This document shows, in pieces, positions 12,625 through 25,100 of a stretch of DNA of 64,000 nucleotides. Position 1 is the first letter of the stretch, and the number at the start of each line of letters is the position of its first letter. The notes beneath the pieces are model-generated. The model did not search any database. It was not told the origin of the DNA and worked only from the letters and a program-made list of their open reading frames with translations. The translations under genes were made by a program, and so were the position numbers. The stretch comes from Geosiphon pyriformis (lineage: Eukaryota > Glomeromycota > Glomeromycetes > Archaeosporales > Geosiphonaceae), in the NCBI GenBank assembly GCA_016748015.1, contig JAAOMT010000129.1, forward strand, positions 731,280-795,279. Reading direction: 5' to 3'.

Positions 12625-15600
12625 CTATATACTTATATTAACAGAAACTGGGTTACCAATACCTGAAAAAAATGAACAAGACCTGTGAAAGTCAAAATGG
12701 ACACCAAAAGCTTCAGCAATACTAAGTAATTTAATTACACCAGCCAAGAACTCTGAAACCAAACCAGAGACCGAGATAGAGATTGAGCCATCTACAGGGA
12801 TTAGGCCATTCTTTTCCATGAATGTGTAATGTTTAGCACAAACCAACCAAATGTCATTCCTAAAGGCAAGACAAATAGATTGCACAAAATCAGAAATTCT
12901 AACACCAGCAACTTTGGGATTATGGAAGATGGAAATAGCCTCCCAAAGCCAACCATTAAAAACAAAACTCTTGTAAAAAGCTGAGAAAACTGGGAAATTC
13001 AAAGCACAGGTTGACAGCAGTTGCAACACACCCAAAGAAGAAAGGGAGAGACCAGAAAGTGCCTTCCAAGAAAACATACAAGATTTCAAGATCTGATGAC
13101 GAGCTGAATTATCAACTACACAAGAAAACACATGGTCAAACACTTCCACCTCACCACAATACAGACACAAAACACTAGGGTAATATTTGTCATAAATACA
13201 CTTCTGAATAGCTATGAGAAGCTGATGGTGCAAAGCCTTCATGAGGTAAGTTCGAGTATTAGCAGTCAGCCTGCTGGTAAAACCAGTGGCCATATGCAAA
13301 TCAGAATGCCAAACTCTGGAAAAACAAAGCCAATCAACATCTGAACACAAATCACCATCTAGAAATCTAGAACCAGATTTGACCTTCCAATGTGCTTGAC
13401 AAACAACATGAAAAACATCATGAACAAAATGCCTAGAATTACCAGATACAACATCACCATCTGCCAATAAAAAATGTTTATCAACATGAGGAGGAAAATA
13501 CCAACCAGAGAGAGATGCAGTGTCAATAAAGCTATCAATGTAATCATTCCTCAAGATACCAGAATGGCTCTTAACCTTGCACCATTTAACTCTCAAATTC
13601 TTACTGCGAATAACATTCCTAATATGCCAACGCTCGACCCAACACTAATTGCAAAAATCAGGATACACTAGGTCAAACTCTGACCTGCAAGTATCCAAAG
13701 CTGTCTGATTATTCGAAAACAGATGGACAGAACGAGCTGCAGGCATGCACTCTAGAGCCAATGCAATAGCCTGCAGTTCTGCTAAAGTGGATAACATTAA
13801 GCCTTGAATACCAACACCCAATCCCAAATTAATGTTCTCAAAAAAGGCAGCAGTTCCAGCTCTACAACCAATTGTGCCCAAATTTTTTACTGAACCATCC
13901 ATATACACAGACAAGCTATCAATGTCAACCCGAGAAAGACAATCACAGACAGATATAAAATCATTGGAACCATGAATGTCCAGAGGGCCAACACCAGCCA
14001 ATGCCAAGGAAAAAAAATGAAAAGCCACAAGAAAAGCAACAGAAATATCAAACCAATTGGGAACTGAACCATGAGAGTCCAGCCTCTTCCATTTCTTAAA
14101 GGTGTGTTAGCTAAAAACACTACCAAAACAATCATGAAACTGGTCCACGAAAACAATGCCATACTGCTGGAGAGAAGGTAAAATCTTACAAAACAGAGGC
14201 TCACTAAGAACAACAGACATAGATACTCTACTGTGAAACTAGAAAAAGCTGGCCAAAAAGCCATCCAAAGATAACTTGCAGTCAAAAAAAATATGAACCA
14301 TACTAGCTAAGAAATTATTTGAAACATTGACATGAATATGAGCAAGGGAGACCAATAGGTGAATAGGTTGCCAATACTGAAGCTATAAGTTATGAGATCT
14401 GTGACTGAACAAGTGCCCCAAAATCCCACCAAAGTTTGCAAAACTAATAAGCAAGGCAACTTTACCCTCAGATTGACACTGTGAAAAAGACTTCAAACCA
14501 TAAAAAGAGGTGTGGTGAATTGTATCACTAGGAAAGTTCGATAGAAGACCAGATTTTAGCTTCAAGCCTTTGCAAATTAAAACATCTCATTTGTTGTACA
14601 CACCAATAAGAATAAAGCTAAACTGTGTTCTATAGTTTACAATAGGGTAGAGAACTGCCAAAACCAAATACAAGAACTGTTTATCTAAGACAGCTTTCTT
14701 TAACACCAAATTAGTGAAAAAACAAACATCTGAATGTGCTTTCACCAAATTAAGTTTGGAAAGGCTCTCTGTTGAAAGAAAAATACCCAAGTATCTATGA
14801 GACTCCCCCTTTTTGGTGATTGAAATAAGCAGACCACTGATAGTAAGAGAAAGATTGCTAACTCTGTTGTTAATAGGAATCACCACTGTTTTGTTGTTGT
14901 TAATTAAGATATCATTGATCTGAAAAAATTCACTGGCAATATTGAAAATATGTTGAGTAGTGTTTTGATTGCTACCAACCCAAATCGTATCATCAACAAA
15001 GGCACCAGCAACAAAAAAGGAAGAACATCCAGCACAAGACTTGGCACAACCATTTTTGAAAATAAAATGAAAATTCAGTCTATATCTACATACACTCTTC
15101 TAGCACTTGATCTCACACAACAAAGAGTCATAAAATATTCACCACAAAAGGGGGAAGAAAACTTTTCCTTAATCTAGGCCATCCTGTACACAATAACCAT
15201 TCGTCAAACCAAAATTAGTCATAACCCAGTTGGTACGATCATTATAAATATTGCCAAAAAAACAAATAAATCTGCTACACATCTTAATCCTAACCAAACT
15301 ATTTTTGAGATGTTTCCAGCCAACTGAATCATATGCTTTCCGCATGTTCTGCAGAACCAGCCAGAATTTTCAGTCCTTTTCTAAAGTGTCTTTAACCACT
15401 GAACCAATTGCGAAAATAAGAAACTGAGTTGTCATACTCTTTAAAACTGAGAAGTTGTCCCCACAAAGGATATCAAAAGCACTACATGCTGAGGAGATTC
15501 TGTCAGAAAGAATCTTAGAAAGAATTTTACAAGCTGTTTCAATCAAAGCAATAGGACAAATATTGGTTAAAACACCCTCTCACTCATATGGTTTGGGAAT

Positions 15601-17304
15601 CATCAAGATCCAGGCCTCTTTCCAAGGGCCAGGCACCAATTCATTAGACAGACAAAGATTCAAAATCACCAAGAGCATATCCAGAACAGACTTATCGCAA
15701 TGTTTCCAAAGTTCATTTGAGATACCAGACAAACCAGCAGCTTTGCCATCAGGCAAGTCAGAAACCACTTCAAAGAACTTATCAAAACTAATCGGGCATA
15801 TTACACCAGAAAAAGCCTCATCAAAAACATAATCCAAAGGTTGATATTAACAGTGCCAATCAATCGAGATATCATCAACAACATAAGACTTCTTGGTCCA
15901 TTCCTCTATGATTACATCCATCTTAGACTTAACCAAATCAGGCTTCAAAATCAGATCATCATTAACCATTAGATGGTCTAGCACCACTTTACAGAAAGAA
16001 CACTCTAGTACACTCCTGATCATATGACTCTTGTTGACTTCAAAGCTCTTCATTCTCTTATCAATGGCAGACCTGATGTTAGCTTTCTTAGCTCTCAGAG
16101 ATTCAGTGAGTTTGAAAGCATGGTAAGACTTTCTAGCACCAAAAAGAGCAGAACAAATACAATCAGAACCAGCTCCAGAGTCCACCAGATTTTGAACAAC
16201 AGAAGACTTGACATTGTCCACAAAACTCCAACATTTCATAAGATAAACAAAGTATCCAGCATTTTCCTCACATAAAATCTTGACAATTCTAGAAACCAAA
16301 AGCTCTAATTTATGAAACTTTGAAGAATTCTTAGTGAAAATTTCATCAAACTCCTTGAACCACTTTTTTTTAAAAATTTCATTAGCCAAAAGAGTCATAA
16401 TTTTGTGCATAACACACCACATAGCATCCAAATCCGAAAACCTCACAGACACAGTGAATTTACCCAAGAACATTGCAGCATTTACCAGCGTAGAACGTTT
16501 AAAATTATTCTATTTGATTTTATCAGCACCCTTAAAATTGAACTTCTATTAATTCTTATTTGCCTGTTTGCGAAGAGAGTTTAATCTTGTATCTAGAAGG
16601 CCACCCAAATCCAAAAACACAGAAACAGCTCTGTGATTCATGTTAAAATGCTCATTGACAACAAAAACACTATGTTGCATTATTGCATTCACCAGATTTG
16701 AGGAAACAAATACATAATCAATCATTTTTGAAACACCCCGAGAATTGCTTCAAGTTGGTGCCTTAGCAAAAGAGCTCCCACCCAAAGAATTAACCAAACC
16801 CAAATCATGGCACCTTTTAAAACTAACACACTTATGAAAGCCATCTTCATTAAAATCACCACCAAGAATGACAAAAGATAATTCATTTACAGCCCTTACA
16901 ATCAAGGAATTGACTTTATTAGCTTGGGAAAATTGAGTAACCAAGAAGGCACCAGTATACAGACCCAGAATTAAAACCGAAAGTTTGTTTTTGAAAAGTA
17001 ATCTAATGCAGAGAAGATGACCTGGGACCTCAAAAATCTTATACACATGCCTGACCAAAGATCTGTTCATAACAATTACAACACCAGCACCTACATAACC
17101 AGAGTCCAAACCAGAAGAAAACACACAAACATTATCAAATTTGTTGACCAATCAAGAGCGAGCCTTATTTTTTAACTTTGTTTTCATGAAAATCGAAACC
17201 AAATTGTCTATATCTTTATGCTATCTAACAATATCATCCTGTTTTGCAGGAATATTTATATCTCTAACATTGCATATAACAATCCTCCACATGAGATCAC
17301 TCAT
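12625..17304 (-). pseudogene. LINE B ORF2 (endonuclease, RT, RNase H), broken
   Basis: Begins at ATG 17304 inside the ATGA overlap. The endonuclease is at 17151-16750 (VFSSGLDSGYVGAGVVIVMN, VILGGDFNEDG, LGLVNSLGG). A linker at 16473-15847 ends in EEWTKKS. The RT lies at 15837-14383, with ISNELWKHCDKSVLDMLLV and AFVDDTI (DD codons 14989-14994). RNase H at 14028-13645 has YMDGSVKN and LAELQAIALAL, and continues at 13596-12625 with VKSHSGI. The third RNase H carboxylate is Asn (FSNNQ, codon 13711-13713), where copy C has FTDSQ. The last 323 codons are open. Several internal stops separate the blocks. Confidence 0.85.
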
Positions 17305-19290
17305 TGAGAAGAAGTTAAAGAAGTGGCACTACCAGCCAAAGCCAAACTATTAAAGCAAGCAGACAAGCTCAACACAGATCTGGAGAGGCCATCCAGTATT
17401 TTTTCCAGTTTGACAACATGAGAGAATGCTGTTGAGTCCACAATCAGAACAATCTTGTTATTAGTGGCTTCACCCGAATTCACTCTCATCACTATATCCT
17501 CCCCTTAATTCTGTGATGGGGGGGGGGGGGGTTACCAGCAGCTGACATCCAGGGCTAGGCTGGGAAACTGTCAGCACAAGTGACTCCAACCTCTTAGCCA
17601 ACTCACTAATCTGTTTCGCGAGGCTGACAAGACTGCTTTTAATACCAACCAGACATGATTCCAAGTTGTCCACAACTGGAGGAAGAGGTTTACCAATTTT
17701 ATTAAAACCAAGAGACATACCAGCACCATGAGAAGCATGCACAGGAAGAGCATTAACTACTAACACCCAAGTTTTACCACTGAAAGCCAAAGGACAAGAA
17801 ATAAGGACAGACTTTTTCACATAAATCCTAGCCAATCTGAATTGGTCTTGGGCCAAAAGGGGAGCCTTTCTGCTGCCCAGAGCCACAGCATCCTTAACTG
17901 ACCAACAATTAAGAGATGTATGACCAAAACCTATGCAAATCGCACATGAAGCCTAAAAGAAACGAGACCAGTGAAAACTAACACTCTTTATAACTGGAGT
18001 CACTGTCATAGCACCAACCAAATCCGATTTAGAGTTAAAGCACACAGTAGCACAGTGAACACAAAAATAACTGACAGAATTATGATCAATGAAGCAGGTC
18101 TTTCCACCAATAGAACCAATAAAATCTCACAAATCATGAGCAGTGGTTTCCATGGGGAGAATATACAGCAAGGCTCTGAAACTATCTTGGGCATCCCACA
18201 ACTGTTTGTCAATATTAGCCCTGGCCACTCATACCGTATCTTTCCCAATTAGGATGGACCATTTAGCAGCTAACAGATCAGCTTGATTTTGATCCTTCAA
18301 TTTGATAATTGCTTTCTGTCACAAACTCACTAGTTGTATTTTGATTATCTTAATTACCCCAAATTTGGACACAGCTATACACACAACCTCTACAGATGTT
18401 CCCACTGGGATTTCTTTCAGCACAATTGTCCGATTCATATGATTGTTGCCAGGGTGCTTAAGATTAGTGTTTACTACAATACCACAATTATTTGCCAATT
18501 TTGCTGTAGCCATCATTGCCTCATCAGAAGTAAAAAAAGCCTGAATTATTCCACCAAATTTTGAGAGGGTAGAGGCCCCCCCAAAACCATTTACACCAGA
18601 AAAAATTTTTCTGACATAAGCTAATTTCTCTTAAGATGACTTGCCAGTCACCACTTCAAGATTAATATCCAGAGCAAAAGATTTTCTGACTGAGATTTGC
18701 ACCATATGTTTGAGAGAAAAAGGGGGAGGAAGAAAGAGTGATCCATCCAAAATATCATCATCATCATCATTTTCCATGCCAAAGTTAATAGTGCCAAGAG
18801 GCTTCTCAAGAGTATGCTTGGTAACAATTCTTTTGGGACTTTTAGGCATCATATTAGTATCAACACCACCAGATTCTTCTCTACTTTCTTGTCTAAAGCT
18901 AATTTTTTCAACCAGACATTCTTCCTCTATGTCAATGCTATCAAACTCAGTGGTATTACTAGTCTCTGAACTCCATGAACAACTATTCTAAACCTCAGAA
19001 CCAACAACCTTACCACCAAAACTATCTTCTAATGCATTATCTCTTCTCTTCTTCCTTGGAAGAACAGGCTTGAAGCTATCATTAGAACCAGAAACTTTAG
19101 CAGTCTTTTTTATAACTGCAATACTACAGCCAACAGTGGCTTCGTAGTCAAGAATAAAGGGTTTGGATTTATCATATTGAATTGTGAAAATAACTTTTTT
19201 TTCAAAAAACTTTGACTCTTTTTTGGGAATTTTGGATGAAGAAGAGAAAAAAGTTTTATTTATTTTATAGAAAAATAACAATTTTATCAA
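17301..19290 (-). pseudogene. LINE B ORF1, broken, zinc knuckle intact
   Basis: Open blocks: 19290-18988 (Lys/Phe/Ser-rich, SKIPKKESKFFEKKV), 18852-18631 (NFGMENDDDDDILDGS), 18516-18319 (RTIVLKEIPVGTSVEVVCIA, RRM-like, matching copy A) and 17886-17470. Between these, codons 17946-17905 read CAICIGFGHTSLNC, a complete C-x2-C-x4-H-x4-C knuckle for single-stranded nucleic acid binding. A 14-base G run at 17518-17531 lies in the C-terminal part (poly-Pro on this strand). The stop TGA at 17301-17303 overlaps the ORF2 start. Confidence 0.8.
17518..17531. repeat. Homopolymer G14
   Basis: Fourteen consecutive G on the plus strand (C on the coding strand of LINE B ORF1, giving PPPP). It is the only long G/C homopolymer in a window dominated by A/T runs, and its length may be uncertain in the assembly. 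Confidence 0.9.
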
Positions 19291-19300
19291 TAAAAACTAA

Positions 19301-20862
19301 TATTAAACAATATTTTTTGAAAAAAACAACAATAAAAAATACAAAGATATTTTGTAAAAAAAACTTAATACAATTCTTGATTTATTAATAAAAACACAAA
19401 TAATTGTTTTTGAAAAAATAAAATAAATTCAAAAAAAAATATACAAATCATTTTTTTAAATATTGATAACTTAGTTTTAAAATATTATTTAAACAAAAAT
19501 AATATGTATAAAGATAAATTTTTTAGCCAATAGAAAAAACTTTTTATAATTAACAAAGTTTTAAACAATAGTTTTTATATTTTACAAAATTAATATAAAA
19601 TAATTTTTAATAATTTAATCGGTATATAATATATAATTTAAAAATATTACAAATAATTTGATTAACTGTCTGTTATAATAATACTAATCCAAAAAATTAA
19701 TAAAAATTATCAATAAATAAATACACTATTTTTAAATAAAAATATTTTTAATTAATATAAACAATTATTTTCTGAATTAAAATAATTAAAAAACTTTTTA
19801 TATTTTTTATAAATATTAAATCAAAAATTATTTAAATACTACTTTAACTATTAAAAAACAAATTATTATAATTAATAACAGCAAAATATATACTATTATT
19901 AAATAAAAAAAACTATTATTAAAAGAAAAAAAACTGACAATAAAATAAATAAATACATAAATAATATATATAATTGTAATTATATTATTATTTTTTAATA
20001 TATTTAAAAAAACAATTAAAAAAATTTTGCTCATAAATAAAAACTTGTCATATAAAAAACAATTAAAGTTTTATAATTAAGTTTTTTTAAATACTGTTAT
20101 TAAAATTAAATATATATTTTATTATTTTTAAGATTGTAAAATTTTTTATTATATTTGTTTTTGTTTTTATTTAATATTGTTTTTGTAATGTTTTATTAAA
20201 GTTTTTAGATAAAATTTTTAAAATTAAGTTAAAATCTAATAGTTTGTAATAATATATTATTGTTTATTTTAAATTATTTCTGGTTTTTAATGTTGTTTTA
20301 GCTTGTTAATATATTTTAGTTAAAAATAATATTCAAATTTTTTAAATAAAAAACTTGTAAATATTAATATTGTTATAAATATTAAAATTAAAATTAAAAT
20401 TATTTGGTTATTAATTATAAAATTGATTTTTTTGGTTTATTTAGATTTTTATTTAAATTTTTTGTTATGTTTAAAACTTTTATAAATTAATAAAATAATT
20501 TAATATTTTATGTTAAGATTATTGTTTTTTAGAAATTATTTATGATTAATAATATATTTAAGTTTAATTAAAAATTTGGCAAAAACTTTTGCATTTTGCA
20601 AAAAAGATTAAAAGTTTAAAATAAATTTAATAATTTATTTTTAAATAATAAAATAAATAAAAATTTTATTTTTTTATTAAATAATAATTTGTTAACTTGT
20701 TTATAATTTTTGTAAAAACTTTAAAACTAAGATATAAATAAAGATAAAAATAAAACTAAAATATAATTAATTAAATTTATAAAAAATAATGTAAAATTTT
20801 TTTATAAAGTATAATTTTAAAAAATTAATTATATATAAAAAACATATAAATTAGATAACTGA
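19301..20862. other. AT desert
   Basis: A/T-dominated sequence between LINE B and the solo LTR. A minus-strand 68-codon hydrophobic frame (20034-19828) consists almost only of AT-codon residues (I, F, Y, N, K, L) and looks compositional, not genic. Confidence 0.65.
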
Positions 20863-21855
20863 TATTACTCATAAAATATAAGAAGTATATTAGCATATAA
20901 ATTAGCCAATTATAAGTAGATGTAGTAAATATGGAATTCCAGGATTCCTCTCAGAAGAATCGCAGGATTCCAGGAATTGCAGAATTCTCACATGAGGAAT
21001 TGCAGAATTCCAAGAATTCCAGGATTCTTGACATGAAGAATTGAGGAATTAAGGAATCTTAAATATGTATATATAGCAGTAGTATCAGAAATTAGAAAAT
21101 TAGTCAATGGGACTTAGAGTCAATTGATTCGCGGAGTCAATTAGACTCATAAAATCAATTAGACTCGCAAAATCATAATTATTAAAATTACAAAAAAAAA
21201 AGAATTCTTTAGTGAGACCTCTCAGTTTAGATTTCATCTAGACAACTTTCCAAAACCACAAATAAATAACTGTTTGTTATCTCAAACCTGCTGCCACTAT
21301 CAACATGAAGTGTTGATAGTAATTGATACTTAACCACACTAGAACAATAGCTATTGATCATGGCTATTGACAGAATACTAACTTGCAAATTGCCTTGGCT
21401 TATTTCTTATTTTCTCTTTTATCTTTTCTTTATTTTCTTTGTTGTCTACTAACTTGATTAAAGGATTTACTCTTAGAGGACTTACAGAGGAATAAAACTT
21501 ACTTAAACAATACTTACTCTTGGAGGACTTACAAAGGAATAAACTTGCTTAAACAATACTTACTCTTGGAGAACTTACGGAGGAACTGATGTCAAGAAAC
21601 AGCATTGATATACACTTATGGAGGATATTGTACCAGGAGAATCATCAACCATCAAGCTGAGCAAGCAATTGACGAAACTATGGTTTCAGGAAACTACTGA
21701 TAAACTGTTACCATTGAATCTCTGTCCATTATATAAAGAACTCGATTGGAAAATCTTCAGATAAAATACCTTCAGATTATCATCGTCACCAATTACTTTG
21801 TATACCAAGTTACGGATTTGTTATTTACTCAACACCCCAAGAAACACCTGTAACA
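20863..21855 (+). repeat. Solo LTR of the Gypsy-1 family (copy a)
   Basis: 993 bp aligning end to end with the LTR at 36662-37602 and the 5' LTR at 49243-50056. It begins TATTACT (TGTTACT in copy b) and ends TGTAACA, flanked by ctga (20859-20862) and ctgg (21856-21859), a 4-bp duplication with one transition. The left part is packed with GGAATTC/GGATTCC palindromic words and GAGTCaattaGACTC hairpins. The right part ends with a conserved TTACGGATTTGTTATTT block. No internal region follows, so it is a product of LTR-LTR recombination. Confidence 0.8.
21467..21600 (+). repeat. 46-bp tandem repeat inside solo LTR a
   Basis: About 2.7 head-to-tail units, each starting TTACTCTTRGAGGACTTAC and continuing with gaggaataaaacttgcttaaacaata-like sequence. 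The array is not seen in LTR copies b or c, so it arose or expanded in this subfamily. Confidence 0.75.
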
Positions 21856-22170
21856 CTGGTTACATATAATAAAAAAATAAAAAACTAAAAACTTTAATAT
21901 TAAAACACAAATTTATTCAGTAATAACAAGTATAATAAGAAAAAATAAATTAACAAACTCAATTTTAATAACAGTATTTAAAAATTTCTGAAATGTCAAC
22001 TTTTACACAAAACAGCTTTATATTGCCTTTAATAACCAATTTGAAACCAGCAAAACCAAGCAACAACTGAAACACAGTTTTTACATAATTCAACTTAAGA
22101 TTAAATCGACAATTTTGAATTTCTTTTTTGTAAGTAGCCACAATATGCAATCACATGAAAATTAAGGTTA
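21856..22170. other. Downstream region of TERT
   Basis: AT-rich, between the solo LTR and the TERT stop codon; presumably includes the TERT 3' UTR. No gene was seen; a short minus-strand frame (22150-21965) has no recognisable match. Confidence 0.5.
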
Positions 22171-25100
22171 TTAAAATCCAAGTTTAGTTTTAAAAATTAA
22201 TGACCTATTTAGATCAGCAACTGACCACATCCAATTTTTCTCTGGAGTTGTCAGTTGCAACTGCGAATAAAAGTCCTTTAAAGTATTGACGAAATATTGA
22301 TGCTTTATAGGCTTAGCTATGTGCACCCGCCAAAAGGCGTGTGCACATAGCCACTTGGCATGATTTTTGTGGATCCAAGTTATCGAAGACTTTTCTTCAC
22401 ACGGGATCACATTGTAGATGCCTTTAATAGCATCTATAATGATCCCCATTACCAAGTCGTCAGAAAATTTGAGCCCACGAGAGCTCAACTCCTCCACATA
22501 TTCGTCAAATTTCATTGCCCCGAGCAAGAAATTTTGATAGAGATTGACTCGGGCTGTCGCCACGGAGTTCAACCTCGTATTTAGGAAAATTTCTGAGCAA
22601 TTCTTTTTCATGAATCTAAAAAAATCAATACTTTTGGTAAATTAAAGAGAAAGATTTTGAAAATCAAAGGGAAAAACTTACTGCTTTAGTTTTTTTTGGA
22701 ACTCTGTGCTTGGAGAAATATTCGACATGATCGTCATTTGATCTCGAAGTGGAGTCGAAAGAGTTCGAGAGTAATCACACTTGACCTCCAAATCTTTGGT
22801 ATGAATTAAGAGGCCGCACCACGGAAATTCGGTTGGCGATAATTTGACCTCTTCATGGTCGAAGTTTGCCAATGTTTTTTCAGGGTTTATGAAGCATCCA
22901 TACTCAGGATGACCTACATCAATTCAAATCAAATCTTAAATGTTGGCATTCTGCCTCAAGTTATGATGGAGATATAAAACGACAAACCTTCATTCATGAG
23001 CCTCAAGAAACGTATCGCCTGGGCTTTATCCGTGCTGATATAAAGGAAATCGTCCACCCATCGAAGCAGAACCTATATCGAAGGGAAAATAAATCTCGTA
23101 ATTATTTAGGAAAAAAATGAATAAAGGATTAAAAATATTAACCCCATCTTTATCAAGAAAATTTAATTTGGTTTTTTCGAGGTCCTCAAAGAAAAAACTA
23201 TTTAATGCAAAATGGAGGTCTTAAATTAACAACGCCGGAATGGAAATAAGAAAAGCAATCTATCAACAAGCACAAACCTGCATAATAAAGATGATATTAT
23301 CGAGCCTTGAGGTATCCCGACTTTCTGCCGGTAATATTTATCTCCAACCTAAGGGTTGTTAGTTAACAACATCTATGAGACGTTGACACATTCATTTTAA
23401 TAAGATATCTGCCTTTATGGCCTTACCTTCAAAATATGCTGTTTGATGTGGTTCTCAAGGAATTCGAGAGCTTCTTTAGCTTCTCGGTAAGGGTAAGAAA
23501 CCCCATCTACAAACAACACATGGCTCAATGATTCTGCTAATCTTTCAGCGATAAGTGGAAAGCAAGGAAAATCCTCTATATATTTACGGAAATGAATTAA
23601 ATATGTAATGATCGGGTTTTAAATTATGACGAATTTATGAAGGAACTTGTCTTTAAACCTGCTGGACATGCTTTTTTGTCATATGTCTTGATATATTCAT
23701 TGCCTATTGCAGACATCGTGGTGAATTTGATCATCTTGTAGCGACGCTATTGTTGATAAGTCATATAGAAGTTATCGAAAAACATTGAAAAATATAATTA
23801 AGTTTTTAATTTTAAGATTTATACTTACACTCTGGAATAAATTCGATATGATTTGCAATAATAGATTTTGGTCGATCGAATCAAAGCAGCATCTTACATC
23901 CACTTTGGCGAAATACAGCTTTCTCCTGTAAAAAAAATTGTTAGCTTTGGCTAGTATATTCAAATTTAAAAAACTTACTTTTCGGGCAATTTTTTTTTGA
24001 AATCAACCAATCGCTTATAGACATCTTTTGTACTCATGACCGTCCCATTTGAAAATTCTACTCTTCGCTCCTAAGGGTATTTTAGAATGAGGAAGAATCA
24101 TTGTAGTTACATGCTTTAAATTTTCGAAAATGGCGACATACTTTTTCCAAAGCCAATATTTTAAAAGCATCCAGTAAGATTTTATTCATCGTAATTTGAT
24201 TTTTTTTAACCGTCAAGTCATCATTTATATGAGAGAACGATTTCTTTGCAATGGGCCTATACCCATTCTTTTTTGGAACAAGACGGATAGAAGAAAAACT
24301 GGCTTTCGTTGTGGGAGAGAGTGGTTGTATTTTTTCCTATTGCAATCAAATAAATACTTCTTTAGAATTTTAGATCAAATGAAGTGGGAAGGCAACTGAT
24401 TTTGAAGGAAAATTATTTACACATTCAAGTTTTTCGAAATTGTTATTTAGAAAATGGGCAATTTCAATATCGGATACTTTGTGCCAGATGTCCTGTCGAA
24501 AATAGTAAACACGATGACCATCATTTTGAATGTCAGTGATGTAGAAGTTGGTCTGTGAAGAGTTAGCGGAAAATTTCGTGAATTAATCATTTCAAGAAAC
24601 CAGTTAAATTAATGAATAATATTAGAGATTCATCTAACCCGAAGTAGTGGAATTAAGAGTCCTTCGAAAGTCCATTTTAAGAATTCTGATATAATCGCTT
24701 TGCGCTTAACCATATCACGGACCGGCAACCATTTAGATTGTTTCATCTAAATAATTAAAAGAAAAAATAATTAGGAGATTCTCGCTAAATATTAACTTTG
24801 GAAAAATGAGTAATACCTTGTAGCCCTGAAGAACTTCATGCATAGAAATCGATTCATATCTTCCAAGAGAGAGGAATTTATCTACAACTACAAGAAATTT
24901 TGGTTTGACAATCAATAATCAAGAAAAATTGAATCAACTGGGGAAATACTTGCTTTTGAATATAGCGATTTTGTTGTCTTTACGCCCCCAAAATTTCTCA
25001 GGTATCAAACGATCTAGTACGCCCTTGACAAATTTGGATACCTGATCCAAAGGACAAGAGATATCCTTTGGATTTCCAGTATTTATAGCATCATCCTTAT

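Larger units (their letters stand above)
12476..19300 (-). mobile_element. LINE retrotransposon copy B, near full length
   Basis: About 6.8 kb read right to left: ORF1 (19290-17301), ORF2 with endonuclease, RT and RNase H (17304-12625), a short 3' UTR, and a simple-repeat tail at 12477-12500. The 3' UTR matches the 3' end of copy C, including the words ATGTAGAAAA and ATGCTTAATTTAGA, which fixes the element end. Many in-frame stops are present, but RT FVDD and the zinc knuckle are intact. Confidence 0.9.

Noticed and set aside
19828-20034. 68-codon hydrophobic minus-strand ORF as a membrane protein
   Set aside because: Composed almost only of residues encoded by AT codons in an AT desert; no flanking coding signal.
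20935-21060. Heat-shock-element cluster in the solo LTR
   Set aside because: The GAA/TTC spacing is 0-1 base, not the 2-base spacing of canonical elements.
24196-24399. Plus-strand 67-codon ORF
   Set aside because: Antisense of TERT motifs 1-2.
22171-24400. Group II intron or retroelement RT as the explanation for the RT motifs
   Set aside because: TEN, CP/QFP and motif T blocks precede the RT, motifs A, B' and C are of TERT type, and the gene is intron-split and intact.
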